From contig NZ_CAKXZS010000015.1 in the NCBI RefSeq assembly GCF_935822925.1, forward strand, positions 1 through 64,000: 64,000 nt of DNA, written 5' to 3'. How positions within the stretch are numbered: position 1 is the stretch's first letter; the number at the start of each line of letters is the position of its first letter. Source of the stretch: Mesorhizobium ventifaucium (lineage in GTDB: Bacteria > Pseudomonadota > Alphaproteobacteria > Rhizobiales > Rhizobiaceae). This document shows positions 1 to 8,517 of this stretch, piece by piece. The position numbers were made by a program, and so were the translations under genes. Under the pieces are notes generated by a model, which saw nothing but the letters and a program-made list of their open reading frames with translations, ran no database searches and was not told the DNA's origin.

Positions 1-158
1 GCCTTCTCCTCGGGCGCCGCATCGATCTGGTCGTAGCGCTTGTATTCGCCAAAATACTTGGTGATCGCCGCCGTCAGCGACGTCTTGCCATGATCGACAT
101 GGCCAATCGTGCCGATGTTCACATGAGGCTTTGTACGCTCAAATTTACCTTTTGCCAT
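1..158 (-). CDS. tuf: Elongation factor Tu, 5' part only
   Basis: EF-Tu is the GTPase that carries aminoacyl-tRNA to the ribosome. Only the first 52 or so residues are inside the window; the gene runs off the left edge. The reading starts [20 protein letters not shown] and continues with the P-loop [14 protein letters not shown], which is diagnostic of EF-Tu. Two tRNA genes (Tyr, Gly) lie upstream on the same strand, an order reminiscent of tRNA-tufB clusters, but two genes on the opposite strand now separate them from tuf. Confidence 0.97.
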   Translation of the reverse strand, partial: MAKGKFERTKPHVNIGTIGHVDHGKTSLTAAITKYFGEYKRYDQIDAAPEEK

Positions 159-464
159 AGTCTCTTTCCTTGGACGGCCTGGACCTTCAGTTCGGTCGAA
201 TGCGGGGCGATTAGCGACTGCGGCCGAAAAACACAAGTGTCTTGTGGCCGGGCGCTTTCTCACCCGGTCTGAACCCATGATCCGGTTTTCGGGGATGTCG
301 CGCGGATATAGGAATGAACAAGAAGAAATGGAATGGCCGAAGATAGGTTCCGCGGCTACCGGCATTCAGCGGACGGATATCGCCGCTCCCGCCTGTCCGC
401 CTGCCGGATTTACAGCCGGATCTGGCCCATTGCCGGTGTGACGCCGGTCTGATTTCCTGATCCG
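159..464. other. Intergenic region upstream of tuf and the EamA gene
   Basis: About 300 bases between the divergent tuf and EamA genes. It must hold the tuf promoter and leader. Short reading frames here have no recognisable product or good ribosome-binding site, and I see no strong hairpin. Confidence 0.5.
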
Positions 465-1352
465 ATGCATTTCATTCCGATCGCCATCCGCGGCCCGCTG
501 TTCATGATCCTGTCGACCGGGTCCTATGTCGCCAACGACACCATGTTGAAGCTCGCCACGGCGGGGCTGCCGCCTTATGAAGTGCTGTTTCTGCGCGGGA
601 CGGCAGCAACGCTGTGGGGCATCCCGTTGCTGTTTGCGCTGGGATACGCCAAGCAGATCCCGCTGATCCTCGACAGGAGAGTGTTGCAAAGAAACCTGCT
701 CGAGTTGGCGGCAATCCTTTGCTACGTGGTGTCGCTCGCCAACATGCAGATCGCCGATTCGACCGCCCTGGGGCAGATCACGCCCCTGCTCATGCTGATT
801 GGATCCTCTGTCCTGTTCGGCGAACGCATCGGCGGCTTGCGCATGGCGCTGATCGGGCTCGGCTTCATCGGCGCGGTGATGGTGGCGCAGCCGACCATGC
901 AGGGCATCTCGGTCTACGCCTTGCTGGCGCTCGGCAATGCGGCGTTCGCCGCCGCGCGCGATCTGGCCGGGCGGCGGGTTACTGCCGACGTGCCTGGCAT
1001 GATCGTTGCAATTTCCGCGGTGGTGGTGGTGTTGTTTGGCTCAGGCGTTGCGCATCTGATGTCGGAGCGTTGGGTGATGCCCGAGACACATCATTTGCTG
1101 CTGATGGCCGGGGCAGGATTGTTCCTGATCTTCGGCCATTTCTTCATCTTCATGGCCTATCGCGCCGGACCAACCGGCGTCGTGGCGCCGTTCTATTACT
1201 GCTTCACCGTCTGGGCGGTCATTTCCGGCCTGGTGGTGTTCCAGCAATTGCCGAACGCGCTGGCGATCGGCGGTATCCTGCTGGTGGTGGCCAGCGGGCT
1301 GACCATCGTGTCGCTCGACGAGCGCCTGCGCCGGCTGACCGTCGTCGCATAA
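465..1352 (+). CDS. EamA/DMT-superfamily transporter
   Basis: A 295-residue, very hydrophobic protein with about ten predicted membrane segments and the internal duplication typical of EamA (formerly DUF6) permeases of the drug/metabolite transporter superfamily. The inner-membrane position is clear from composition. The substrate cannot be read from sequence; family members move amino acids, nucleotides or other small metabolites. The ATG at 465 opens just before the first membrane segment, but its ribosome-binding site is weak. The gene faces away from tuf and is followed at about 65 bases by a GFA-type gene on the same strand. Confidence 0.85.
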   Translation: MHFIPIAIRGPLFMILSTGSYVANDTMLKLATAGLPPYEVLFLRGTAATLWGIPLLFALGYAKQIPLILDRRVLQRNLLELAAILCYVVSLANMQIADSTALGQITPLLMLIGSSVLFGERIGGLRMALIGLGFIGAVMVAQPTMQGISVYALLALGNAAFAAARDLAGRRVTADVPGMIVAISAVVVVLFGSGVAHLMSERWVMPETHHLLLMAGAGLFLIFGHFFIFMAYRAGPTGVVAPFYYCFTVWAVISGLVVFQQLPNALAIGGILLVVASGLTIVSLDERLRRLTVVA

Positions 1353-1416
1353 TTTGGGCTGTGGTGACCAAGCAACAGTTACACCACAAATTTCAACTTG
1401 GCCGCTGCCGCAAAAA

Positions 1417-1863
1417 ATGGAGAAACCTGTGACAAGCCAGGAGAATGCCGGCAACCGCATGCTTGCCGGAAAATGCCTGTGCGGCGCCGTGCAATACGCG
1501 GTGGCCGACGAGTTCATCTACGCCGCCAACTGCCACTGCTCGAACTGCCGGCGCACCACCGGTTCGGCCTTCAAGCCGTTTGCCGGCATCGAGCGTGAGA
1601 GATTGAGCCTGACCAAGGGGGAGGACAACGTCCTGATCTTTGGCGAGGAGACCGGCCACGACGCGCACTGCAAGACCTGCGGCTCATTGCTCTATTCGGT
1701 CGTAAGCGACGGCGCCTTCGTCCACGTCACCATGGGAACCCTCGTCGACGAGCCGGCCATCCGTCCGACGCAGCACATCTTTGTCGGCTCCAAGGCGAAG
1801 TGGTTCACGATCGCCGACGACCTGCCTCAATATGAAGAGCATGTCGCCGGAGGTGCCGACTGA
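1417..1863 (+). CDS. GFA (glutathione-dependent formaldehyde-activating) family protein
   Basis: A 148-residue small zinc protein of the GFA/CENP-V fold. The ligands are visible as CLCGAVQY near the N-terminus, then CHCSNCRRTTGSAF, and later CKTCGSLLYS, the usual CxC...CxxC...CxxC layout. Founding members bind glutathione and were proposed to promote its reaction with formaldehyde, but most paralogues have no known substrate. The ATG at 1417 is preferred over the TTG at 1354 because it leaves a normal length and does not crowd the upstream gene. A second GFA gene lies at 25968-26336. Confidence 0.85.
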   Translation: MEKPVTSQENAGNRMLAGKCLCGAVQYAVADEFIYAANCHCSNCRRTTGSAFKPFAGIERERLSLTKGEDNVLIFGEETGHDAHCKTCGSLLYSVVSDGAFVHVTMGTLVDEPAIRPTQHIFVGSKAKWFTIADDLPQYEEHVAGGAD

Positions 1864-1988
1864 AGACCTGGCGATGTGGCTGACGGCATTGCCGGCAAGG
1901 CACTACAAAACCGCCACAGACAATGACACGCAGTGACACGGCGCATTTTCAAGGAAGTTATTTTCGATAATGACTTCAACAGCATGCT

Positions 1989-2062
1989 TGGAGCGGGTAG
2001 CGGGAATCGAACCCGCATATTCAGCTTGGAAGGCTGCTGCTCTACCACTGAGCTATACCCGC
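1989..2062 (-). tRNA. tRNA-Gly (anticodon UCC)
   Basis: On the minus strand a 74-nt cloverleaf starts GCGGGTATAGCTCAGTGGTA, has the loop CTTCCAA (anticodon TCC), a standard T-arm and an encoded CCA. It is the downstream partner of tRNA-Tyr on the same strand. Confidence 0.96.
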
Positions 2063-2133
2063 GCCTCTCGCCCGAAAACCGCTATGCACTTTTCGGTCCG
2101 ATGCTTTGCGTTTCAGGGCTTCCGGGCCGGCAG

Positions 2134-2218
2134 TGGTGGAGAGGGTTGGATTTGAACCAACGTAGGCATAGCCAACGGATTTACAGTCCGTCCCCTTTAA
2201 CCACTCGGGCACCTCTCC
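2134..2218 (-). tRNA. tRNA-Tyr (anticodon GUA)
   Basis: An 85-nt type II cloverleaf on the minus strand starting GGAGAGGTGCCCGAGTGGTT, with anticodon GTA, a long variable arm and encoded CCA. It lies 71 bases upstream of tRNA-Gly and is probably cotranscribed with it. Confidence 0.96.
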
Positions 2219-2417
2219 AGTCTGCCGCCGGAGCCATGCAACGAGGTATCGACGCGTCGCGACCGCGTGAGCAGCCCTTCGCGAAGCGCCTTATGGCGGC
2301 AGCGCCCAAAACTGTCAACCGCAACATCCCGGCAAAACGCGCTGAATTTCTTGACGACCCGCCGAGCGGGGTATCCGGCTGTATCCATAGACAGACGACA
2401 CGGCTATAGAACCGGCC

Positions 2418-3266
2418 ATGAGCAACGATAACAAGCCCAAGACCCCGAAAGACACCCACTACGCCAAGCTGCGGCGTGCGCATCGCGACGAGAAAAGCGG
2501 CGGCGCGCCGGCGTTCAGGCCGCGCCAGCCGGTGCCGCCAGGAGAGACAGCCGCGGACGGCCTGGTGCGGCTTTACGGCCTGCACACGGTGCGGGCGGCA
2601 CTCGACAATCCGCGCCGGCGGATCAAGAAGATGCTGGTGACGCGCAACGCCGCCGAGCGGCTGGCGATTGCCGACCTCGCCGCCCTGCCCTTTGAGACAG
2701 AGATGGTCGAACCGAAAGACATCGACAAGGTCACCGGCTCCGATGCCGTGCATCAGGGCGTGCTGATCGAAGCCGAGCCGCTAAAACCGAAGCGCCTCGA
2801 TGCGCTCGGCGATACAACGCTGGTGCTGGTGCTCGACCAGGTTACCGACCCGCACAATGTCGGCGCGATCCTGCGCTCGGCGGTCGCCTTCGGCGCCGGC
2901 GCGCTGATCACCACGGCGCGCCACAGCCCGCATGAATCCGGCGTGCTGGCGAAGTCGGCCTCCGGCGCGCTGGAGCATATCGACCAGATCGAGGTAAAGA
3001 ACCTTGCCGACGCGCTCGGCCAGCTGCACGAGGCCGGGTTCCAGACCATCGGCCTCGATTCGGACGGACCGGCGGAACTCGAAAAGAGTTTTTCGGGAGA
3101 AAAGATCGCATTGGTGCTGGGCGCCGAAGGCAAGGGCCTGCGCCAGAAGACCCGCGAAACGGTGACGACGCTCGCCCGCCTCAACATGCCCGGCGCCATC
3201 CGTTCGCTGAACGTGTCGAACGCCGCGGCGGTGAGCCTTTATGCGGCGAGGAAGTTCTTAGGGTAG
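2418..3266 (+). CDS. rlmB: 23S rRNA (guanosine-2251-2'-O)-methyltransferase
   Basis: A SpoU/TrmH-family (SPOUT) methyltransferase of 282 residues that methylates the ribose of G2251 in the peptidyl-transferase P loop using SAM. The N-terminal substrate-binding domain contains LVRLYGLHTVRAALDN (residues about 49-64). The knotted catalytic domain shows motif 1 DPHNVGAILRSAVAFG (about 147-162), motif 2 LVLGAEGKGLRQ (about 233-244) and motif 3 IRSLNVSNAAAVSLY near the C-terminus. Length is normal. The stop codon lies at the start of a G-rich 8-bp repeat that once continued towards glxR before the IS256 element inserted. Confidence 0.93.
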   Translation: MSNDNKPKTPKDTHYAKLRRAHRDEKSGGAPAFRPRQPVPPGETAADGLVRLYGLHTVRAALDNPRRRIKKMLVTRNAAERLAIADLAALPFETEMVEPKDIDKVTGSDAVHQGVLIEAEPLKPKRLDALGDTTLVLVLDQVTDPHNVGAILRSAVAFGAGALITTARHSPHESGVLAKSASGALEHIDQIEVKNLADALGQLHEAGFQTIGLDSDGPAELEKSFSGEKIALVLGAEGKGLRQKTRETVTTLARLNMPGAIRSLNVSNAAAVSLYAARKFLG

Positions 3267-3290
3267 GGAGTAGGGGAGTTGGGGAGTATA
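3264..3290 (+). repeat. Degenerate 8-bp G-rich repeats (left arm)
   Basis: Three to four degenerate units of the form GTAGGGGA begin at the rlmB stop codon. They are roughly complementary to the CCCTACTC/CCCTACTG units at 4705-4728, so the two arms could have paired before the IS split them. Confidence 0.6.
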
Positions 3291-3303
3291 GCACTTGCTG
3301 CGA

Positions 3304-4641
3304 GGTTGTGTGCGTCAAGTTCTGCAAAAGGGCGGCCCTGGTGCTGGTCATGCGGCTTGGCGCAGAGCGAGCTTCTTGTGCTCGCGCAGGTCGTCCATGT
3401 TGATGTAGCGGTTGGCCTCCATCCAGTTTTCGTTGGTTTCGACGGCCAGTGCCCTGACCAGGCGCAGGCAGCTCTGTGAGTTTGGAAAGATGCGCACGAC
3501 ATAGGTGCGGCGGCGGATTTCCTCGTTGAGGCGTTCGAGCATGTTGGTGGACTTCAAGTGCTTGTGGTGCTGGCGCGGCAGACGGAAGAAGGTCAGCGTG
3601 TATTCGATAGTTTCCTCCCCCCATGTCGTCAGTCGTGGGTAGCGGGCCGACCATTTGGAAAGCCATGCGGCGAGATCGGCCTTGGCCTCGGCGAGATCGC
3701 GCCGGTCGTAAAGCCATCTGAGTTCCTGCAGGCAATCGTCGCCGTGCTTGCGCGGCAGGTGATCGAGCGCGTTCCTGAGGAAGTGCACGTAGCAGCGCTG
3801 CCATGCCGCTTCCGGGATCACCTCGCCGATCGCCGCGACCAGGCCGGCATGATCGTCGGACACGACCAGCTCGACGCCCTTGAGGCCGCGCGCCTTCAAG
3901 CCGACGAGAAAGTCCCTCCAGGCCGAGCGGCTCTCGCGATTGGCCATCTCCACGGCCAGGATCTGACGCCGGCCGTCCCAGTCGATGCCAACCGCGATCA
4001 GCACCGCCTGGCTCATGACGATGCCGGCTTCGCGCACCTTCTCGTAGCGGGCATCGAGGATGAGGTAGGCAAACGGCTCTTGAAGCGGGCGCTCGGCAAA
4101 CGCTTTCAGGCTCTCGTCCAGGCGTTTGTTGATGGCCGAGATCGATGAGGCCGAGAAGGCATGGCCGCACAGCTCTTCCGTGATCGCCTTGACCTTGCGG
4201 GTCGAAACGCCCTGCACATACATCTCCGCAAGCGTCGCCACCAAGGCCCGCTCCGAACGCTGGTAACGCTCGAACAGCTCGGTGGAGAAGCGGCCGGCCG
4301 GTCCTGCGGAACCCGCAGCTCAAGCTTGCCGACACGGGTGACAAGAGTGCGGCCACAATAACCCGAGCGGTAGCCGAGCCGATCCGGTGTGCGCTCGCCC
4401 TTCGAAGCACCAAGCGCCTCGTCCATCTCGGCCTCGAGCACCTCCTGCATCACCGCACGGATCACTTCGTGCAGACCTTGCGGGTCCGAAAGCAGAATGT
4501 CTTTGACGGCGGCGCTGGCGGTCTTACTTTCAGTCTTGGTCATGGTGGCGTTCCTTCGCGGGAATCAGGTGACGTTGAACATCACCAGCCTGCCATGACC
4601 GCCCCCTCTCAGCGAATTTGCAGAACTCTCAGCACACGACC
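3304..4641 (-). mobile_element. IS256-family insertion sequence (1338 bp)
   Basis: The element is bounded by 25-bp imperfect inverted repeats, GGTTGTGTGC...AGTTCTGCAAA at 3304-3328 and its counterpart at 4617-4641, identical at 20 of 25 positions. An 8-bp direct repeat TGCTGCGA abuts both ends (3296-3303 and 4642-4649), matching the 8-9 bp target duplications of IS256 elements. The only gene is a frameshifted Mutator-type transposase on the minus strand. The intact target duplication suggests a fairly recent insertion into the rlmB-glxR spacer. Confidence 0.92.
3348..4543 (-). pseudogene. IS256/Mutator-family transposase, frameshifted
   Basis: Two overlapping frames together make one transposase of about 398 residues. 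The N-terminal part starts MTKTESKTASAAVKDILLSD and reads through GYCGRTLVTRVGKLELRVPQDR. The rest (RFSTELFERYQRSE, then LVATLAEMYVQGVSTRKV and on to the C-terminus) continues in another frame. The catalytic DDE region is present: VVSDDHAGLVAAIGEVIPEA, then CYVHFLRNALDHL, and a late ETIEYTLTFFRLP. Adding one base near 4291-4302, inside a GGCCGGCC stretch, restores one open frame. The break may be a real inactivation or a sequence error; IS256 elements are not known to need frameshifting. Confidence 0.88.
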
Positions 4642-4664
4642 TGCTGCGAGCCGCATCCGCCTTC

Positions 4665-4728
4665 CCTTACTGCCTTACTGCCTTACTGCCTTACTGCCTT
4701 ACTGCCCTACTGCCCTACTGCCCTACTC
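4665..4728 (+). repeat. 8-bp tandem repeat array (right arm)
   Basis: Eight consecutive 8-bp units: five CCTTACTG, two CCCTACTG and one CCCTACTC. The last unit overlaps the stop codon of glxR (minus strand, 4723-4725). The array lies just outside the right end of the IS and mirrors the G-rich repeats after rlmB. Confidence 0.9.
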
Positions 4729-5610
4729 CCTCACTTGATGTCCCGCCATTCGCTCCAGCGCCCTGACCAGCGCCGAATGATCCTCCTTGGCGCCGTCATT
4801 GGCCGCGCAGGAGTTGAACAATTGCTGCGTCGTCGAGGTGTTGGGTAGTGCCACGCCGAGCGCTTTCGCCCCTTCCAGCGCGAGATTAAGATCCTTCTGG
4901 TGTAGTTCGATGCGAAAACCCGGCGCGAAGCTGCGCTTGATCATGCGCTCGCCATGCACTTCGAGGATGCGCGAGGCCGCCAGCCCGCCCATCAGCGCTT
5001 GTCTCACCTTGGCCGGATCGGCGCCGGCTTTCGATGCAAAAACAAGCGCTTCCGCGACTGCTTCAATGGTCAGCGCGACGACGATCTGGTTGGCGACCTT
5101 GGTGGTCTGGCCGACGCCGTTCGGGCCGACCAGCGTGATGTTCTTGCCCATTTTTTCGAACACCGGCCTGGCGCGCTCGAAGATTTTTTCCTCGCCGCCG
5201 ACCATGATGGTCAGCGATGCGGCCTTGGCGCCGACCTCGCCGCCCGACACCGGCGCATCGAGATAGTCGCAGCCGAGCGCATTGATTTTTGTGGCGAATT
5301 CCTTGGTCTCGATCGGCGAGATCGAGCTCATATCAATGACCAGCTTGCCCGCGGTCAGGCCCGAGGCGACACCGTTGTCGCCGAACAGCACGTCGGCCAC
5401 CTCAGGCGTGTCGGGAACCATGGTGATGATGACGTCGGCCGTTTTCGCCACGGCGTGATGGCCGGAGACGGTCTTCAAACCCTTGGCGACAAGATCGGCC
5501 GGCGGTTTCGACCGATGGTGGCTGGCGACGACTTGATAGCCCGCGTCGAGCAGATGCCCCGCCATCGGCGCGCCCATGATGCCGAGGCCGATGAAGCCGA
5601 TGGTGTCCAT
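4723..5610 (-). CDS. glxR: 2-hydroxy-3-oxopropionate (tartronate semialdehyde) reductase
   Basis: A 295-residue beta-hydroxyacid dehydrogenase that reduces tartronate semialdehyde to D-glycerate with NAD(P)H. The Rossmann fingerprint GFIGLGIMGAPMA is at residues 5-17, the family substrate motif DAPVSGGEVGA near 118-128, and the catalytic lysine lies in TTKVANQ near 170. It is the last gene of the gcl-hyi-glxR group and converts the product of glyoxylate carboligase; hydroxypyruvate isomerase lies immediately upstream. The symbols garR and glxR are used interchangeably for such proteins; glxR fits this gene context. Confidence 0.9.
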   Translation of the reverse strand: MDTIGFIGLGIMGAPMAGHLLDAGYQVVASHHRSKPPADLVAKGLKTVSGHHAVAKTADVIITMVPDTPEVADVLFGDNGVASGLTAGKLVIDMSSISPIETKEFATKINALGCDYLDAPVSGGEVGAKAASLTIMVGGEEKIFERARPVFEKMGKNITLVGPNGVGQTTKVANQIVVALTIEAVAEALVFASKAGADPAKVRQALMGGLAASRILEVHGERMIKRSFAPGFRIELHQKDLNLALEGAKALGVALPNTSTTQQLFNSCAANDGAKEDHSALVRALERMAGHQVRE

Positions 5611-5645
5611 TTCTGTCTCCCTGGTGTTTTCGTTGTTGAGGCCGC

Positions 5646-5700
5646 GTTCCCTCGCGCCCCCCTCTGGCCTGCCGGCAGGCCAGAGGGGGCGCGAGGGAAC
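5646..5700. repeat. 55-bp palindromic element between hyi and glxR
   Basis: An almost perfect inverted repeat: the arms GTTCCCTCGCGCCCC and CTCTGGCCTGCC are mirrored as GGCAGGCCAGAG and GGGGCGCGAGGGAAC, with one extra C in the left arm. It lacks a T-run, so it looks more like a REP/RIME-type intergenic palindrome than a classical terminator. It lies inside a presumed operon and may affect mRNA stability. Confidence 0.85.
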
Positions 5701-5723
5701 TCGACTTCAATAATCCTTGACCC

Positions 5724-6515
5724 CTACGCCGCCGCCTGCCCGGCAAACTCCCGGAACCAGCCCAGCCCGGTTTCCGTGCCAGCCTTCGGCTTGTATTCCG
5801 CCCCGATCCAACCGGTATAGCCGATACCGTCGATGTGGCTGTACAGAAAAGGAAAATTGATCTCGCCCGTCCCCGGCTCATGACGGCCGGGATTGTCCGC
5901 AAGCTGGATATGCGCAATGCGGCCGAGGTTGGCCTCGATGGTGCGGGCGAGATCCCCCTCCATGATCTGCATGTGATAGATGTCGTATTGCAGGAACAGG
6001 TTCTTCGAGCCGACGCGGTCGATGAGCGCCAGGGCCTGGTCCGAATAGTTGAGGAAGAAGCCGGGAATATCGCGGGTGTTGATTGGCTCGATCAGCAGTC
6101 TGATGCCGGCCTGCTCCAGCTTCTCGGCGGCGAAAGCCAGGTTTTCGGCGAAGACATCTTCCAGCACTGAACGCTCGACGCCTCGCGGCGCGATGCCGGC
6201 GAGGCAGTTGACCTGTTCGCAACCCAGCGCATGCGCGTAGGTGATCGCCTTGGCGACGCCTTGCCGGAATTCCGGAACGCGATTCGGCAACACCGCAATG
6301 CCGCGCTCGCCCTTGACCCAGTCGCCGGCCGGCAGGTTGAATAGAACCTGGGTCAGGCTGCTCTTCTTCAACCTCGCCGCAACCGCCTCCGGCGCATGAT
6401 CATAAGGGCCGATATATTCGACACCCCTAAAGCCGGCGCGGGCGGCGGCCTCGAAGCGGTCGAGGAATTCATGCTCGCCAAAGAGCATCGAAAGGTTGGC
6501 CGAAAACCGCGGCAT
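5724..6515 (-). CDS. hyi: Hydroxypyruvate isomerase
   Basis: A 263-residue TIM-barrel protein of the xylose-isomerase-like family that interconverts hydroxypyruvate and tartronate semialdehyde. The family start PRFSANLSMLFGEHEFLDRF, the strand GVEYIGPYD, the metal-site segment LLIEPINTRDIPGF and the C-terminal GYTGWIGAEYKP are all recognisable. Length is normal. It lies 19 bases downstream of gcl and 113 bases upstream of glxR, all on one strand, so one operon for glyoxylate use is likely. Confidence 0.9.
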   Translation of the reverse strand: MPRFSANLSMLFGEHEFLDRFEAAARAGFRGVEYIGPYDHAPEAVAARLKKSSLTQVLFNLPAGDWVKGERGIAVLPNRVPEFRQGVAKAITYAHALGCEQVNCLAGIAPRGVERSVLEDVFAENLAFAAEKLEQAGIRLLIEPINTRDIPGFFLNYSDQALALIDRVGSKNLFLQYDIYHMQIMEGDLARTIEANLGRIAHIQLADNPGRHEPGTGEINFPFLYSHIDGIGYTGWIGAEYKPKAGTETGLGWFREFAGQAAA

Positions 6516-6534
6516 GGCAGCAGGTCCTTATGAT

Positions 6535-8327
6535 CTAATCGAGCATCACGATCGCCGTCGGCGCGTCTTCATGGCTCTCGGCAAGCTCCTCGAATTCGGT
6601 GATCTTGTCGATCTCGGTGCCCATCGAAATGTTGGTGACGCGCTCGAGAATGAATTCCAGCACGACGGGAACCTGGTGCTCCTTCATCAGGCGCTGCGCC
6701 TGCCTGAAGGCGCCGGCGAATTCCTCCGGCCTGCGCACCCGGAGCGCCTTGCAGCCCATCGCCTCGGCGACAGCGACATGGTCGACGCCATAGCCAGCCT
6801 CGGGATCGTCTTTCCGGTTGACGTTCTCGAAGGCGAGGCTGACCTCGAAATCCATCGAAAAGCCGCGCTGCGCCTGGCGGATCAGGCCGAGATAGGCATT
6901 GTTCACGACGACATGGATATAGGGCAATCTGTGCTGCGCGCCGGCCGCCAGCTCCTCGATCATGAACTGGAAATCATAGTCGCCGGACAGCGCCACGATG
7001 TTGCGCTGCGGGTCGGCGGCGCGAACGCCAAGTGCTGCCGGCAGCGTCCAGCCGAGCGGGCCGGCCTGGCCGCAATTGATCCAGTTGCGCGGCTTGTAGA
7101 CATGCAGGAATTGCGCGCCGGCGATCTGTGAAAGCCCGATCGTGGTGACATAGGTGGTGTCGCGGCCGAATGCCTTGTTCATCTCCTCATAGACGCGCTG
7201 CGGCTTCAGCGGCACCTGGTCGAAATGCGTCTTGCGCTTCATCGTCTTCTTGCGGCCCTGGCATTCTCTGGTCCAACCCGACCAGTCGCGCAGTTTCCCA
7301 GCGTTTTCCACTCGGTGGCGACGTCGAGCAGCATTTTCAGCGCCGCACCGGCATCCGAGACAACACCGAGATCCGGCGCGAAGACGCGGCCTATTTGAGT
7401 AGGCTCGATGTCAACATGGATGAATTTTTTTCCCCTGGTGTAGACATCGACGGAGCCGGTGTGGCGGTTGGCCCAGCGGTTGCCGATGCCGAAGACGAAG
7501 TCGGCCTCGAGCATGGTTGCGTTGCCGTAGCGATGCGATGTCTGCAGCCCGCACATGCCGGCCATCAGCCGGTGGTCGTCGGGGATCGCGCCCCAGCCCA
7601 TCAGCGTCGGGATCACGGGCACGCCGGTGACTTCGGCGAACTCGATCAGCAGATCCGAGGCATCCGCATTGATGATGCCGCCGCCCGCAACGATGACAGG
7701 CTTTTCCGCCGCGTTGAGCATTTTCAGCGCTTTCTCCGCCTGGCCGCGCGACATTGCCGGCTTGAACGGCACCAGCGGCTCATAGGCATCGATGTCGAAC
7801 TCGATCTCGGCCAGCTGCACGTCGACCGGCAGATCGATGAGAACCGGCCCCGGCCGCGACGAGCGCATCAGGTGGAACGCCTTCTGCAGTGCCATCGGCA
7901 CGAGATAGGGTTCCATCACGGTGACCGCCCATTTGGCGACCGGCGCGGCGATGGCGGCGATGTCGACGGCCTGGAAATCCTCCTTGCTGAGACGCGCCCG
8001 TGGCGCCTGGCCGGTGATGCAGAGGATCGGGATGGAATCGGCCGCGGCGGAATAGAGGCCGGTGATCATGTCGGTGCCGGCCGGGCCGGAAGTGCCGACG
8101 CACAGGCCGATATTGTCTGACTTGGCGCGGGTATAGCCTTCGGCCATGTGCGAGGCCGCCTCGACATGGCGTGCGAGAATGTGGCGGATGGTGCGCCTCG
8201 CCTTCAGCGCCGAATAAAACGGGTTGATCGCCGCACCCGGCACGCCAAACGCGCAGGAAATGCCTTCCTTTTCGAGAACGAGAACCGCTGCGTCGACTGC
8301 GCGCATCCTGGCCATGTTAGCCTCCAC
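6535..8327 (-). pseudogene. gcl: Glyoxylate carboligase, split by a one-base frameshift
   Basis: A thiamine-diphosphate enzyme that condenses two glyoxylates to tartronate semialdehyde and CO2. The N-terminal frame (7239-8327) runs [20 protein letters not shown] through the TPP and central domains to DVATEWK. The C-terminal frame (6535-7311) continues [16 protein letters not shown] through the TPP-binding segment [15 protein letters not shown] and [10 protein letters not shown] to the end. Joined they give a normal protein of about 595 residues. The change of frame falls at the four-T run 7304-7307; one extra T (an A in the mRNA) restores it. A sequencing error is at least as likely as a true mutation because the rest of the gene is pristine. 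Confidence 0.9.
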
Positions 8328-8365
8328 GGAATTGTTGAGGGCCGAGAATGGCAGCGCGCCGGCTA

Positions 8366-8483
8366 TTTTTCAATTTTTTCAAAATATTTTTTCATTTCGA
8401 AGAACCGGCAACTACATTCTGATTTCATTGTGTTTTCCGTTTTCCATAAAACTGCCTTGGCAAATTAGTGAAAAACTTTTTCA
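8366..8483. promoter_or_regulatory. AT-rich operator/promoter region between gcl and its IclR regulator
   Basis: The divergent spacer is strikingly AT-rich. It holds three direct TTTTTCA motifs (8366-8372, 8374-8381, 8387-8394) and one perfect palindrome TGAAAAACTTTTTCA at 8469-8483, 35 bases before the regulator's ATG. The half-sites match each other, so this is a plausible binding region for the IclR protein, controlling gcl and itself. Function is inferred. Confidence 0.6.
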
Positions 8484-8517
8484 TTGCCCGTTTGGCGAAA
8501 TCGGCAAGAATGCCGCC

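Noticed and set aside
1933-2409. Frames reading through tRNA-Gly and tRNA-Tyr
   Set aside because: They translate tRNA genes; the peptide SGNRTRIFSLEGCC is a known artefact of this kind.
3348-4543. Programmed frameshifting in the IS transposase
   Set aside because: IS256-family elements encode one uninterrupted transposase, and the site lacks a slippery heptamer such as A6G; a lost base is simpler.
4665-4728. The 8-bp repeat array as a CRISPR
   Set aside because: Units are 8 bp and contiguous without spacers; no cas genes nearby.
5646-5700. The palindrome as a rho-independent terminator
   Set aside because: There is no T-run on either side and it lies within the hyi-glxR operon.
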